The notes under the pieces: generated by a model
Database searches by the model: none
What the model was told of the DNA's origin: nothing
Seen by the model: only the letters and a program-made list of their open reading frames with translations
Program-made: the position numbers and the translations under genes
Part shown: one piece after another, positions 42,024 through 50,606 of the stretch
Position numbering within the stretch: position 1 is the first letter of the stretch
Layout: every line of letters begins with the position of its first letter
From: Streptomyces sp. CB01201
GTDB taxonomy: Bacteria; Actinomycetota; Actinomycetes; Streptomycetales; Streptomycetaceae
DNA length: 64,000 nt
NCBI RefSeq assembly: GCF_002803085.1
Contig: NZ_NNBJ01000010.1
Location: 1 to 64,000 of the forward strand
Direction of reading: 5' to 3'

Positions 42024-42366
42024 GGGGACAAGACTGCCTTATGTAGAGGAGTCGGCTAACACGGACCGGTGAGACTGAGCAAAATCGCAGGTCACAGGCT
42101 TGGGACCGCATAGCGATCCGGGGTCCTTTGTCGTGTCGCGCTGGTTTGGTGCCAGGGTGCCAGGTCCGGTGGTGACCGGGGCCACTGCCGGCGGGCGAAA
42201 GGCGATGCCTCAAGGGGAGCCGAACCGGACCCTGGCCGTGCGGGACGATCCTGCCGCCTTCGACGAAGTCCGCAGGTTCCTCGGAAACCGACCGGCGGCC
42301 CCCGGCGGTCGATCGGGGTGGCGCGAGGAGCGCCCCCGGTCTCCCCGCGGGTCTACCGTGGTGGGC
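42024..42366. other. Divergent promoter region between fasR and pirin genes
   Basis: 343 bp. The frame of the pirin gene stays open upstream but its residues there do not look like pirin. A -10-like TACCGT (42354-42359) ends 7 nt before the chosen GTG. The fasR promoter should lie near its left end. Nothing else recognised. Confidence 0.4.
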
Positions 42367-43026
42367 GTGATTTCAGTCAGGCGCGGTGACGAGCGCTATC
42401 GGGGCGGCGACCCCGACGTCGGTATCGAGTCCCTGCACGCCTTCTCCTTCGGCCGGTTCTACGATCCGGACAACCTCCGGTTCGGGCCGGTCCTGGCCTG
42501 CAACGAGGAGCGGCTCGCGCCCGGCGCGGGCTTCGACGAGCATCCGCACAGCCACACCGAGATCCTCACCTGGGTGATCGAGGGCGAGCTCACCCACCGC
42601 GACTCGGCGGGCCACACGACCGTGGTGCGCCCCGGTGACGTGCAGTGCCTCAGCTCCGCGGGCGGCGTGCGGCACGAGGAACGCAACGAGGGCACCGACC
42701 CGCTGGTCTTCCTCCAGATGTGGCTCGCCCCGAGGAAGCCCGGCGGCGAGCCGTCGTACGACCTCGTGCGCGGCATCGCGGACTCCACGCCCTACGCGGT
42801 GCTCCCGGCCGGCGCGATGCTGTACGTGCGCCGCCTCGCGTCCGGCGGCCGCACCGCCGTGCCGGACGCTCCCGGGGTGTACGTCCACGTCGTGCGCGGC
42901 CGGGTGGGCCTGGCCCAGGAGATGCTCGGGGCCGGCGACTCGGCGCGGATCAGCGGGGCGCTCGGCCTGGAGCTGACGGCGCACGACGACACCGAGGTGC
43001 TGTTCTGGGAGCTCGGCTCGGTGTGA
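42367..43026 (+). CDS. Pirin family protein (cupin)
   Basis: 219 residues from GTG 42367 (VISVRRGDERYRGGDPDVGI), probably leaderless. Metal-binding cupin motif FDEHPHSHTEILTWVIEGEL with two His and a downstream Glu, then GDVQCLSSAGGVRHEERNEG and FLQMWLAPRKPGG; second cupin-like half to the end. Pirins act as redox-sensitive cofactors or quercetin dioxygenases; in S. coelicolor a pirin-like protein affects central carbon and acyl-CoA oxidation. The role here is not fixed by context. It ends 18 bp before the convergent serine hydrolase gene. Confidence 0.88.
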   Translation: MISVRRGDERYRGGDPDVGIESLHAFSFGRFYDPDNLRFGPVLACNEERLAPGAGFDEHPHSHTEILTWVIEGELTHRDSAGHTTVVRPGDVQCLSSAGGVRHEERNEGTDPLVFLQMWLAPRKPGGEPSYDLVRGIADSTPYAVLPAGAMLYVRRLASGGRTAVPDAPGVYVHVVRGRVGLAQEMLGAGDSARISGALGLELTAHDDTEVLFWELGSV

Positions 43027-43044
43027 GCCCCGTTCCGCGCGGGC

Positions 43045-43863
43045 TCAGCTGCGGGTGGACTCGGCGAGCACCGAGTCCGTCAGGACGGGCCACACCTCGG
43101 CCGCCCAGGGGCCGAACGCGCGGTCGGTGAGGGCGACGCAGGCCAGGCCCGCGTCCGGGTCGATCCACAGGAACGTACCGGACTGGCCGAAGTGGCCGAA
43201 GGTGCGCGGCGAGGACGAACTCCCCGTCCAGTGCGGGGACTTGGCGCCCCGGATCTCGAAGCCGAGGCCCCAGTCGTTGGGGTTCTGGTGGCCGTAGCCG
43301 GGCAGCACGCCCTTGAGGCCTGGATACTGCACGTGCATCGCCTCGGCGACCGTGGCCGGGTGGAGCAGCTGCGGCGCCTGCACCTCGGCGGCGAACTTCG
43401 CGAGGTCCTCGACGGTCGAGACGCCGTCCTTGGCGGGCGAGCCCTCCAGGGCGCTGGCGCTCATGCCGAGCGGCTCGAACACGGCCTGGCGCACGTAGTC
43501 GGCGAAGGGGATGCCGGACTGTTTGGCGATGTGGTCGCCGAGGACCTCGAACCCGGCGTTGGAGTACAGCCGCCGGTCGCCGGGCGGGGCCATCACCCGG
43601 TGCTCGTCGAAGGCGAGCCCCGAGGTGTGCGCGAGCAGGTGCCGGACGGTGGCGCCGGGGGGCCCGGCCGGCTCGTCGAGCTCGATCGCCCCCTCCTCGT
43701 ACGCGACGAGGGCCGCGTACGCGGTGAGCGGCTTGGTGACGGAGGCCAGCGGGAACCGGTGCGACAGCGGCCCGTGCGTGCCGGCAAGCGTTCCGTCGGC
43801 GCGCACCACGGCCGCCGCGGCGGTCGGTACGGGCCAGGTCTCGATGATCCGCAGGCTGTCCAT
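43045..43863 (-). CDS. Serine hydrolase, beta-lactamase/class C esterase fold
   Basis: 272 residues from ATG 43863 (MDSLRIIETWPVPTAAAAVV). Minus-strand TAGGCT (43876-43871) ends 7 nt before it, so it is likely leaderless. Active-site SVTK (Ser 41, Lys 44) in FPLASVTKPLTAYAALV, YSN (Tyr 100) in DRRLYSNAGFEVLG, and a third HFGQSGTF motif. There is no signal peptide, so a cytosolic esterase or peptidase is more likely than a penicillin-binding protein. Confidence 0.88.
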   Translation of the reverse strand: MDSLRIIETWPVPTAAAAVVRADGTLAGTHGPLSHRFPLASVTKPLTAYAALVAYEEGAIELDEPAGPPGATVRHLLAHTSGLAFDEHRVMAPPGDRRLYSNAGFEVLGDHIAKQSGIPFADYVRQAVFEPLGMSASALEGSPAKDGVSTVEDLAKFAAEVQAPQLLHPATVAEAMHVQYPGLKGVLPGYGHQNPNDWGLGFEIRGAKSPHWTGSSSSPRTFGHFGQSGTFLWIDPDAGLACVALTDRAFGPWAAEVWPVLTDSVLAESTRS

Positions 43864-43957
43864 GCGTACGAGCCTAATGGGCCGCGTGCGGGCGCCGCAG
43901 GGCGGGCAACCGGGCGGGGCGACGGACGACACGACACGAGAACGTCACGCATTTCGC

Positions 43958-43988
43958 TTGCTTGGAGTGCACTCCAAGGTTCTAGCGT
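43958..43988 (+). promoter_or_regulatory. MerR-type promoter with 19-bp spacer and perfect palindrome
   Basis: -35 TTGCTT (43958-43963), spacer 43964-43982 of exactly 19 bp, -10 TAGCGT (43983-43988). The palindrome CTTGGAGTGCACTCCAAG (43961-43978) fills the spacer, the classical layout where a MerR dimer untwists the DNA. The ATG at 43996 is at the expected transcription start. Confidence 0.8.
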
Positions 43989-43995
43989 GGAGGAC

Positions 43996-44469
43996 ATGAC
44001 GGTGATCGACAGCACAACGGTGACGATGGAGCGGGCCCGGCAGGACCTCTGCGCGACCGAGCCGCGCCATCCGCGTCCCGACGGCCAGGACCGCTACACG
44101 ATCAGCGAGGTCGTGGCGAGCACCGGACTCACCGCCCACACCCTCCGCTGGTACGAGCGGATCGGCCTCATGCCGCACGTGGACCGCTCGCACACCGGCC
44201 AGCGCCGGTTCACCAACAAGGACCTGGACTGGCTGGCCTTCGTCGGCAAGCTCCGGCTCACCGGGATGCCGGTCGCCGACATGGTCCGCTACGCCGAGCT
44301 CGTCCGCGAGGGGGAGCACACCTTCGAGGCACGGCAGGAGCTTCTGGAGCAGACCCGGCGCGACGTCATAGCGCGCATGGCGGAACTCCACGACACGCTC
44401 GCCGTACTCGACTACAAGATCGACTTTTACGCCGGCGCTCGCAAGGCGTCGGAATCGGAAAGGGCCTGA
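43996..44469 (+). CDS. MerR family transcriptional regulator
   Basis: 157 residues from ATG 43996, 7 nt after the -10 element, so leaderless. Winged helix RYTISEVVASTGLTAHTLRW with YERIGLMPHVDRSHTGQRRF, a dimer helix (EARQELLEQTRRDVIARMAE) and an end typical of the small-molecule MerR branch lacking metal-binding Cys. First gene of an operon with the aldo-keto reductase (6-bp gap). It probably regulates its own promoter through the palindrome at 43961-43978, sensing an aldehyde or other electrophile. Confidence 0.9.
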   Translation: MTVIDSTTVTMERARQDLCATEPRHPRPDGQDRYTISEVVASTGLTAHTLRWYERIGLMPHVDRSHTGQRRFTNKDLDWLAFVGKLRLTGMPVADMVRYAELVREGEHTFEARQELLEQTRRDVIARMAELHDTLAVLDYKIDFYAGARKASESERA

Positions 44470-44475
44470 ACACCC

Positions 44476-45504
44476 ATGAGCAACAGCCCCCTTGAGAAGA
44501 TCAGCACCGTCCGCCTCGGTGCCGAAGGCCCGCGGATCGGCGTCCAGGGCTTCGGCGCCATGGGCATCAGCGAGTTCTACGGCGACACCGACGAGGCCGC
44601 CGCCCGCGACACCCTGGAGGCGACCGTCGAGGCGGGCGTCACCCTCATCGACACCGCCGACATCTACGGCCTCGGCGCCAACGAGGAGTTCCTCGCCCCG
44701 TTCCTCGCCGCCCACCGCGACGAGGTGACCCTGGCCACCAAGTTCGCCATCGAGCGCCGCGCCGACGACCCCGCCCACCGGGGCATCAACAACAGTCCCG
44801 CCTACATCAAGAAGGCCGTCGAGGCGAGCCTGCGCCGCCTGGGCGTCGAGGTCATCGACCTGTACTACATGCACCGCCGCAACCCCGAGGTGCCGCTCGC
44901 CGAGTCGGTCGGCGCGATGGCCGAGCTGGTCGCCGAGGGCAAGGTCAAGTACCTCGGCCTGAGCGAGGTCACCGGGGCCGAGCTGCGCGAGGCGTACGCC
45001 GTGCACCCGATCACCGCCCTTCAGTCGGAGTGGTCGGTCTTCAGCCGCGATGTCGAGCGCAGCGCGGTGCCGGCCGCCGCCGAACTCGGCGTCACCTTCG
45101 TGCCGTACTCGCCGCTCGGCCGGGGCTTCCTCACCGGGGCGTTCGCGGACGCGGGCAAGGAGCTGAGCGCGGGCGACTTCCGCAAGTTCCAGCCGCGCTT
45201 CACCGGCGACAACGCCGTGACCAACGCCGCCCTGCTCGAACCCCTCCACAAGATCGCGGCGGCGCACGGCGCGACGACCGCACAGATCGCGCTCGCCTGG
45301 GTGCAGCAGCGGGCCCAGGTGCACGGCCTGACCGTCGTCCCGATCCCGGGCACCCGCAAGCGCAGCCGCCTCCTGGAGAACGCCGGGGCCACCCGCATCA
45401 CCCTGAGCGCACAGGAGCTGGCGCTCCTGGAGCCCATCGCCGGGCAGGTCGCGGGCGACCGCTACCCCGACATGTCCTCCACGTCGGCGGCCCGCGAGCA
45501 GTAG
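44476..45504 (+). CDS. Aldo/keto reductase
   Basis: 342 residues. NADPH-dependent carbonyl reductase with catalytic tetrad visible: Asp 59 and Tyr 64 (LIDTADIYGLGANE), Lys 89 (LATKFAIERRA) and His 133 (LYYMHRRNPEVP). Further AKR motifs KVKYLGLSEV, VPYSPLGRGFLTG and VPIPGTRKRSRLLENAG. Co-transcribed with the MerR gene and probably induced by its substrate. The subfamily resembles AKR13-type enzymes. Confidence 0.93.
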   Translation: MSNSPLEKISTVRLGAEGPRIGVQGFGAMGISEFYGDTDEAAARDTLEATVEAGVTLIDTADIYGLGANEEFLAPFLAAHRDEVTLATKFAIERRADDPAHRGINNSPAYIKKAVEASLRRLGVEVIDLYYMHRRNPEVPLAESVGAMAELVAEGKVKYLGLSEVTGAELREAYAVHPITALQSEWSVFSRDVERSAVPAAAELGVTFVPYSPLGRGFLTGAFADAGKELSAGDFRKFQPRFTGDNAVTNAALLEPLHKIAAAHGATTAQIALAWVQQRAQVHGLTVVPIPGTRKRSRLLENAGATRITLSAQELALLEPIAGQVAGDRYPDMSSTSAAREQ

Positions 45505-45563
45505 GCCGCACTCCCGGTCTCCCGGCAGGTCGCACGAGCCGGGGTCCGCACGGGGGCCGGGGC

Positions 45564-46772
45564 TCACGCGAGCCCCAGCGCGAACACCGCGAAGCCCGCC
45601 GCGAGCAGCCCCGCCGCTGCCCGGCGGGCCTTGGTCGTCTTCGTCCAGGGTGCCTCGAAGCCGCGCGCGTACCGGGCGATCACCACGAGCAGCACCGCGA
45701 ACACCGGCATCCAGGCGAGGCGTTCACCGATCCACGCCAGGGTGTCGGGCGCGGTGGTCAGGCCCGGCACCCGCCCGGCGAACGAGGCCGGGACGGCGGC
45801 GGCGAGCATCGCCGTCTGGTGCCAGCACAGAATGGTCATGGCGGACAGGTTGACGACCACGACCGGCGCCCAAAGGGCAGGCCGCTTCAGCCAGTTGGCG
45901 ATCCGGTCGCGCAACAGGATCGCGGCGCCGGACTGGGCCGAGGCGAGGGCGAGCACGAGCAGCGACGGCGGATGCGAGTTGGTGCGTGCCTCACCGGGCA
46001 CGCCGACCATCGACGCCGGGTAGTGGAAGACGACGAGCAGCGCGGCGAACAGCAGCGCCCCACCGCCGAACAGCAGCCACGCGCCCCGGCGGCCGATCCT
46101 CTTCTCGCCCCAGGAGACGCCGAGTTGGTACGCGAACATCCACCCGGGCAGGATGTTGACGAGCGACAGCCAGGACGGCACGGAGTCGGCGAACGGCCCG
46201 TAGCGCAGGAAGTCGACGAGCGCGACGACACCGAACAGCGGAGCCGCGGCCCAGCCTCCCATCGCCCGCGCCGCCCGCACGCAGTACGGCGTGAGCGCGG
46301 TGACGACGACGTACACGCCCACGAACCACAGCGGCTGGATGACGAGCGTCGAGCCGGTGCGCAGGGTGTCGTGGGGGACGCCGAGGGCATGGAGCACGGG
46401 GATCATCGCGGCCCACACGGCGGTGACCCCGAGCACGGGCCGCCCGAGCCGGGCGACCCGACCCCGCAGCCACGCCCCGGTCGACCCCTTGCGCCGGTGG
46501 AAGGACAGCACGGACGCGTAGCCGCCGACCAGGAAGAAGATCCCGAGCATCTGCAGAACCCAGCTGGCGGGCGCGAACCCGGCGAAGCCGGAGAGCGGAC
46601 TGGCGTTGTGCAGCGCGCCCGAGCCGTCCCGGGTGAACCCGCCGAGCAGCCAGTGCCCGGTCGGCACGGCGAGCAGTGCGAGGGCGCGCAGCCCGTCGAC
46701 GGCGCGGTCGCGGTGCGCCGGGGTCTTCCGCTCGATGTCCGAAACGGCCCTGCTGAGTGCGGAGTTGGTCAT
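45564..46772 (-). CDS. Acyltransferase family 3 membrane protein
   Basis: 402 residues from ATG 46772 (MTNSALSRAVSDIERKTPAH). The ATG overlaps the stop of the upstream hydrolase gene in ATGA, so translation is coupled. RDRAVDGLRALALLAVPTGH (His near residue 38) is the family start motif; about ten membrane segments follow. The family transfers acyl groups to extracellular sugars or antibiotics. Coupling to a secreted DUF1023 hydrolase suggests a shared envelope substrate, not identified. Confidence 0.85.
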   Translation of the reverse strand: MTNSALSRAVSDIERKTPAHRDRAVDGLRALALLAVPTGHWLLGGFTRDGSGALHNASPLSGFAGFAPASWVLQMLGIFFLVGGYASVLSFHRRKGSTGAWLRGRVARLGRPVLGVTAVWAAMIPVLHALGVPHDTLRTGSTLVIQPLWFVGVYVVVTALTPYCVRAARAMGGWAAAPLFGVVALVDFLRYGPFADSVPSWLSLVNILPGWMFAYQLGVSWGEKRIGRRGAWLLFGGGALLFAALLVVFHYPASMVGVPGEARTNSHPPSLLVLALASAQSGAAILLRDRIANWLKRPALWAPVVVVNLSAMTILCWHQTAMLAAAVPASFAGRVPGLTTAPDTLAWIGERLAWMPVFAVLLVVIARYARGFEAPWTKTTKARRAAAGLLAAGFAVFALGLA

Positions 46773-47812
46773 CGGACGTCTCCCAGGGCGATGGCGGCGA
46801 AGGAGTCGAGCGACTCGGTGCCGGGGGCGAAGTAGCCGGTGTGGCCCTTGGCGTCGGCGGCGGGTATGCGGCGGGCGCCGAAGGCCGGGTCGGTGGGGTC
46901 GGCGCCGTGGCCGAGCCCCGCGAACTCGATGTGCGGTACGTCGTCGATCCAGTCCGAGGGGTCCTTCGCGGCCCACACCCGGGCACGGGTGCCCAGCTCG
47001 GTGACGCTGCCGGCCCGCATGCCGGGGGAGCCGAGCGCCACGACGTCCGAGGCGTCGGTGTGCCGGGCGGCGAGCCCGCACACCACGGAGCCGTAGCTGT
47101 GGCAGAACAGCACGGGGTCGGGTGCGCCGACGGCGTCCAGCCCCTCCGTGAACCGCGCGAGCCGCCCGGCCCCCGCCTCGGCGAGCCGCCCCGACGCGGC
47201 GTCGATCCCCACCCCGACGGGCGTGGTGTACCCGGCCCAGGCGATCACGGCGACCTCGCCGCGGGTGGCGCCGCGCAGCGCGGCCGCCATGCCGGCGGGG
47301 GTGCCGTAGGGGTCGTTCGTGCGGTCGAAGGTCCGGGCGTCGATGTCGGATCCGGGCACGACGACGGCCACGTGGGTGGCGTGCGGCAACTCCCCGTACA
47401 CCTCGGCCACTTGACCTCGCCCGCGCGGGTCGAAGGCGAGGATCTGCCGATCGGGGGCGGCGAGCCGGGTGTAGCGGGGGTCGTGCGTGGCGGCGATGGC
47501 GAGCCGATTGGCCTCGTAGCGCAGCGGGACGGGGACGCCGTCGAGGTTCCCCACGACCTGGGGGTGGCGGCGGGCGAGGCCGTGCTGCTGAGCGGGGCTC
47601 AACCTGCCCATGAACAGGGCCACTTGACGGGGCGTCGACCCGACCGGGTCGGGCAGCGGCTCCCCGTCCACCCGGTCCGCCCGCCAGGCTGCGGTCCCCG
47701 GCGGCGGCCCGGTGACGGCCACCTGCGCGTCACCCGCGGCCCACCCCGCGCTCCCCGCGACCCCAGCGACCACGAGCGCCCCCGCGACCAGCACCCTCCG
47801 AATCCGCCCCAT
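46769..47812 (-). CDS. Secreted alpha/beta hydrolase, DUF1023 family
   Basis: 347 residues with a signal peptide (MGRIRRVLVAGALVVAGVAG, cut near WAAG). DUF1023 region: LRYEANRLAIAA, RQILAFDPRGRGQVAEVYGE, VVVPGSDIDARTFDRTNDPY, then nucleophile CHSYGSVVCG and LGSPGM; the end GHTGYFAPGTESLDSFAAIA is typical. Actinobacterial proteins of this family are extracellular or membrane-attached serine hydrolases without fixed substrates. A paralogue at 51603-52814 shares the same nucleophile motif. Confidence 0.88.
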   Translation of the reverse strand: MGRIRRVLVAGALVVAGVAGSAGWAAGDAQVAVTGPPPGTAAWRADRVDGEPLPDPVGSTPRQVALFMGRLSPAQQHGLARRHPQVVGNLDGVPVPLRYEANRLAIAATHDPRYTRLAAPDRQILAFDPRGRGQVAEVYGELPHATHVAVVVPGSDIDARTFDRTNDPYGTPAGMAAALRGATRGEVAVIAWAGYTTPVGVGIDAASGRLAEAGAGRLARFTEGLDAVGAPDPVLFCHSYGSVVCGLAARHTDASDVVALGSPGMRAGSVTELGTRARVWAAKDPSDWIDDVPHIEFAGLGHGADPTDPAFGARRIPAADAKGHTGYFAPGTESLDSFAAIALGDVR

Positions 47813-48497
47813 GCCCCGACTCCCTCTCCTCGCCCGTTCCTTGACGAGGGCGAAGGTAGGGAGCGGGTGGGGCGCCGGGCGTCACCCTGGGGGGCTGGGT
47901 GGGTGGTGCTACCGGGGTAGGGGGTGGATGGGGGGATATCCCCACCCCGGCGTCACCCCGGAGGCCGGGGGAGGCGTACGGGTGCCGTGGCCGGTGCATG
48001 CCGGCGGTGGGGGTATGGAGGTGCGCCTGCTCCTGCCGCACGCGCTCCGGTGCCGCGCCGAGCCGTCCGCTCCTGGCCTGCGCCTTCGCGTGCGGATCGT
48101 GGGTGGCTGGTCGCGCAGTTCCCCGCGCCCCTGGGTCCGCTTCGAGCTGCGGACCGTGGGTGGCTGGTCGCGCAGTTCCCCGCGCCCCTAAACCCGTTTC
48201 GGTCTGCGGGCCGTGCGTGGTTGCTCGCGCAGTTCCCCGCGCCCCCAACCTCGTTCCGTCTGCGGGCCGTGGTCGCTTCTCGCGCAGTTCCCCGCGCCCC
48301 CAACCCCGTTTCGGTCTGCGGACCGTGGTCGATTCTCGCGCGGTTCCCCGCGCCCCTGAGGGCCTCGGTGCTGGTCCGCATCGGGCATCTTCAGCCCGTC
48401 ATGGGGGTCGCCCTGGCCCTCAATGCCTTGGGGGAGTTTGAGGACGAGCGCCGTTCAGGCGCGAACGGGGTCCGGGGCGGAGCCCCAGGGGGTGGGG
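47813..48497. other. Intergenic region dominated by Streptomyces repeats
   Basis: 685 bp between the DUF1023 gene start and the end of the response-regulator gene. It holds the five-copy array described separately (48111-48355) and, at 48420-48497, a second repeat family (GGGGGAGTTTGAGGACGAGC, and GGGGCGGAGCCCC as hairpin). The promoter of the DUF1023 gene must lie in the first 150 bp. I see no gene. Confidence 0.7.
48111..48355. repeat. Five-copy tandem array of an intergenic repeat, period 55-57 bp
   Basis: TCGCGCAGTTCCCCGCGCCC begins at 48111, 48168, 48225 and 48280, and a one-base variant (TCGCGCGGTTCCCCGCGCCC) at 48336, giving steps of 57, 57, 55 and 56 bp. Spacers are related, containing CCGTTTCGGTCTGCGG-like sequence. 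Single copies occur at 35008, inverted at 35187 and 56306. The array lacks the constant repeat and unrelated spacers of a CRISPR. Confidence 0.85.
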
Positions 48498-49184
48498 CTA
48501 GCCCGGGTCGCCGGGGCGGACCAGGGCCGCTTCGTAGGCGAAGATCACCGCTTGGGCCCGGTCCCGAAGGTCCAGCTTCGCCAGGACCCGCCCCACATGC
48601 GTCTTCACCGTCTGCTCCGCCAGCACCAGCCGCCCCGCGATCTCCTGGTTGGACAGCCCCCGGGCGATCAGTTCGAGCACCTCCGTCTCGCGCGGCGTCA
48701 GCCCGTTGAGGCGCAGCGCCAGCGGCCCCCGCCGCGGCGCCGGCCGCTGCGCGGCGAAGTCCGCGATGAGCCGCCGCGTCACGGACGGCGCAAGCAGCGC
48801 CTCGCCCGCCGCCACGACCCGTACCGCCCCGATGAGATCCGCGGGCGGCGCGTCCTTGAGCAGGAACCCCGACGCCCCCGCGCGCAGCGCCTCGTACACG
48901 TAGTCGTCGACGTCGAAGGTGGTCAGCATGAGCACCTTCGGCCGGTGCACGACCCCCGCCGGCGGGTCCAGGATCTCGCGGGCCGCCGCGAGCCCGTCCA
49001 TCTCGGGCATGCGGACGTCCATCAGGACCACGTCGGGGTGGGTGGAGCGGGCCACGGCCACCCCCGCGCGGCCGTCGGGCGCCTCGCCCACCACGTCGAT
49101 GTCGGCCTGCGCCGAGAGCAGCGCGGCGAACCCCGCACGCACCATGGCCTGGTCGTCGACGATGATCACTCGGATGGGGCTCAA
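48498..49184 (-). CDS. NarL/LuxR-type response regulator
   Basis: 228 residues. Receiver domain with DD at 10-11 and phospho-acceptor Asp 56 (HPDVVLMDVRMPEMDG), Thr in LMLTTFDVDDY, Lys in FLLKDAPPADL. C-terminal HTH: LTPRETEVLELIARGLSNQE then VKTHVGRVLAKLDLRDRAQA. Its start overlaps the kinase gene stop by 4 bp, so both form one coupled two-component operon. The regulated genes are unknown. Confidence 0.93.
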   Translation of the reverse strand: MSPIRVIIVDDQAMVRAGFAALLSAQADIDVVGEAPDGRAGVAVARSTHPDVVLMDVRMPEMDGLAAAREILDPPAGVVHRPKVLMLTTFDVDDYVYEALRAGASGFLLKDAPPADLIGAVRVVAAGEALLAPSVTRRLIADFAAQRPAPRRGPLALRLNGLTPRETEVLELIARGLSNQEIAGRLVLAEQTVKTHVGRVLAKLDLRDRAQAVIFAYEAALVRPGDPG

Positions 49185-50485
49185 CTGGTGTCCTCGGAGC
49201 GGGAGTTCACGGGCAGGGAGGTGGAGGTCGACGGGGCGTCCAGGGGCAGGCGCGCCGCGATCCGGAAGCCGCCGTCCGGCAGCGGTCCGGTGTCCAGCGA
49301 CCCACCGGTCAACCGTACGCGTTCGCGCATGCCGACGAGCCCGTGGCCCGTCCCGCTGGTCTCAAGGGGCGAAGTGCGGCCCGCCGCCGGGCCGTTGACG
49401 ACAACCACCGTCAGATGCCGCTCGTCGCCGGTGACGGAGACGCGGGTGGGGGCGCCCGGCGCGTGCCGTACGACGTTGGCGAGCGCCTCCTGGACGATCC
49501 GGTAGGCCGACAGGTCGACCGCGGGCGGCAGCGCGGGCAGGTCCGCGGCCAGCGAGAGCGTGGCGGGCTGGCCGGAGCGTACGGTCGCCTCGACGAGCTG
49601 CTGGAGGCGGTCCACCCCGGGCTGGGGCGCCCGCTCGCCCCCGTCCTCGCCGCTCCCGTCGCTGCGCAGGACCGCGAGCAGCCGCCGCATCTCGCTCAGC
49701 GACTCCCGCGCGCCGGCGGCGATGGACGCGAACTCCCCGCGGGCCGCTTCGTCGAGCCCGGTCAGCCGGTACGGCGCCGAGTCGGCCTGCACGGTGATCA
49801 CCGACATGTGGTGGGCCACCACGTCGTGCAGCTCGCGGGCGATCCGGGCGCGCTCCTCCAGGAGGGTGCGCTGCGCGCGCTCGGCCCCGCTGATGGTCTC
49901 CTGCTCGGCCAGCAGCCGCTCGGCCTCCTCGCGCTGGTGCACGGCGCCGGTGACGGCCAGCACCACGCCCGCCAGGACGATCAGCAGGACGTACGTACTG
50001 GTGGAGCCGCCCGGCGGGAAGACGCCGAGCGCGAGGCCGGCCGCGCCGGTCACCAGCCACACCGTGACCAGCGTGCGGGTCCGCTCGCGCAGCCCGAGGG
50101 CCGCCATGAGCACCAGACAGCCGACGATCACCGTCGGGGGCCACGGCCAGGCGCGCGCGGTCGTATCGGCCCCGTACAGCAGGAGCGCGCCCAGCACGTC
50201 GAAGGCGAGGACGAGCACCCAGGCCTGGAGCGGCCGGGTCACGGCGAGCAGCAGCGGCACCGTCTGGCCCACCCCGAGCGCCCCGGCCCAGCCGCCGCCC
50301 AGCCGGTAGTCGTTGGCCAGGACGGTGATGGTGACCGGCAGCAGCGCCGCCACGAAGCCGCCGGCGACGACGTACGGGCTCCACCGCTGCCAGCGCCGGG
50401 GCGCCCGCGCGAACAGGGGCCGGGTGGCTTCGGCCGGGGGCCGCAGCAGGTCGAGTGCGCGGCGCGAGAGGGGTGTGGTCTTCAT
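49181..50485 (-). CDS. Sensor histidine kinase (HisKA_3 family)
   Basis: 434 residues. Five or so N-terminal membrane segments (about 35-185) with almost no external domain, then TLLEERARIARELHDVVAHH (His about 220), N-box AYRIVQEALANVVRHAPGAP and G-box SGTGHGLVGMRERVRLTGGS. Intact, in contrast to the GAF kinase at 19936. The membrane-embedded sensor suggests detection of envelope stress or a lipophilic ligand. Partner is the overlapping response regulator gene. Confidence 0.93.
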   Translation of the reverse strand: MKTTPLSRRALDLLRPPAEATRPLFARAPRRWQRWSPYVVAGGFVAALLPVTITVLANDYRLGGGWAGALGVGQTVPLLLAVTRPLQAWVLVLAFDVLGALLLYGADTTARAWPWPPTVIVGCLVLMAALGLRERTRTLVTVWLVTGAAGLALGVFPPGGSTSTYVLLIVLAGVVLAVTGAVHQREEAERLLAEQETISGAERAQRTLLEERARIARELHDVVAHHMSVITVQADSAPYRLTGLDEAARGEFASIAAGARESLSEMRRLLAVLRSDGSGEDGGERAPQPGVDRLQQLVEATVRSGQPATLSLAADLPALPPAVDLSAYRIVQEALANVVRHAPGAPTRVSVTGDERHLTVVVVNGPAAGRTSPLETSGTGHGLVGMRERVRLTGGSLDTGPLPDGGFRIAARLPLDAPSTSTSLPVNSRSEDTS

Positions 50486-50606
50486 GGCCCGGCCAGCCTA
50501 GGCAGGGCCGGGCCGTCCGCGCGTCATACCGGGGTGCCACCCGCACCCCGGACCTGGGTATCGGTCCCGGCCGCCGCCGGGGACGCCGCCCCTGCAACTC
50601 CGCCGG

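Noticed and set aside
48111..48355. CRISPR array
   Set aside because: Repeat unit is 20 bp plus related, not unrelated, spacers; copies vary, single copies occur elsewhere, and no cas genes are near.
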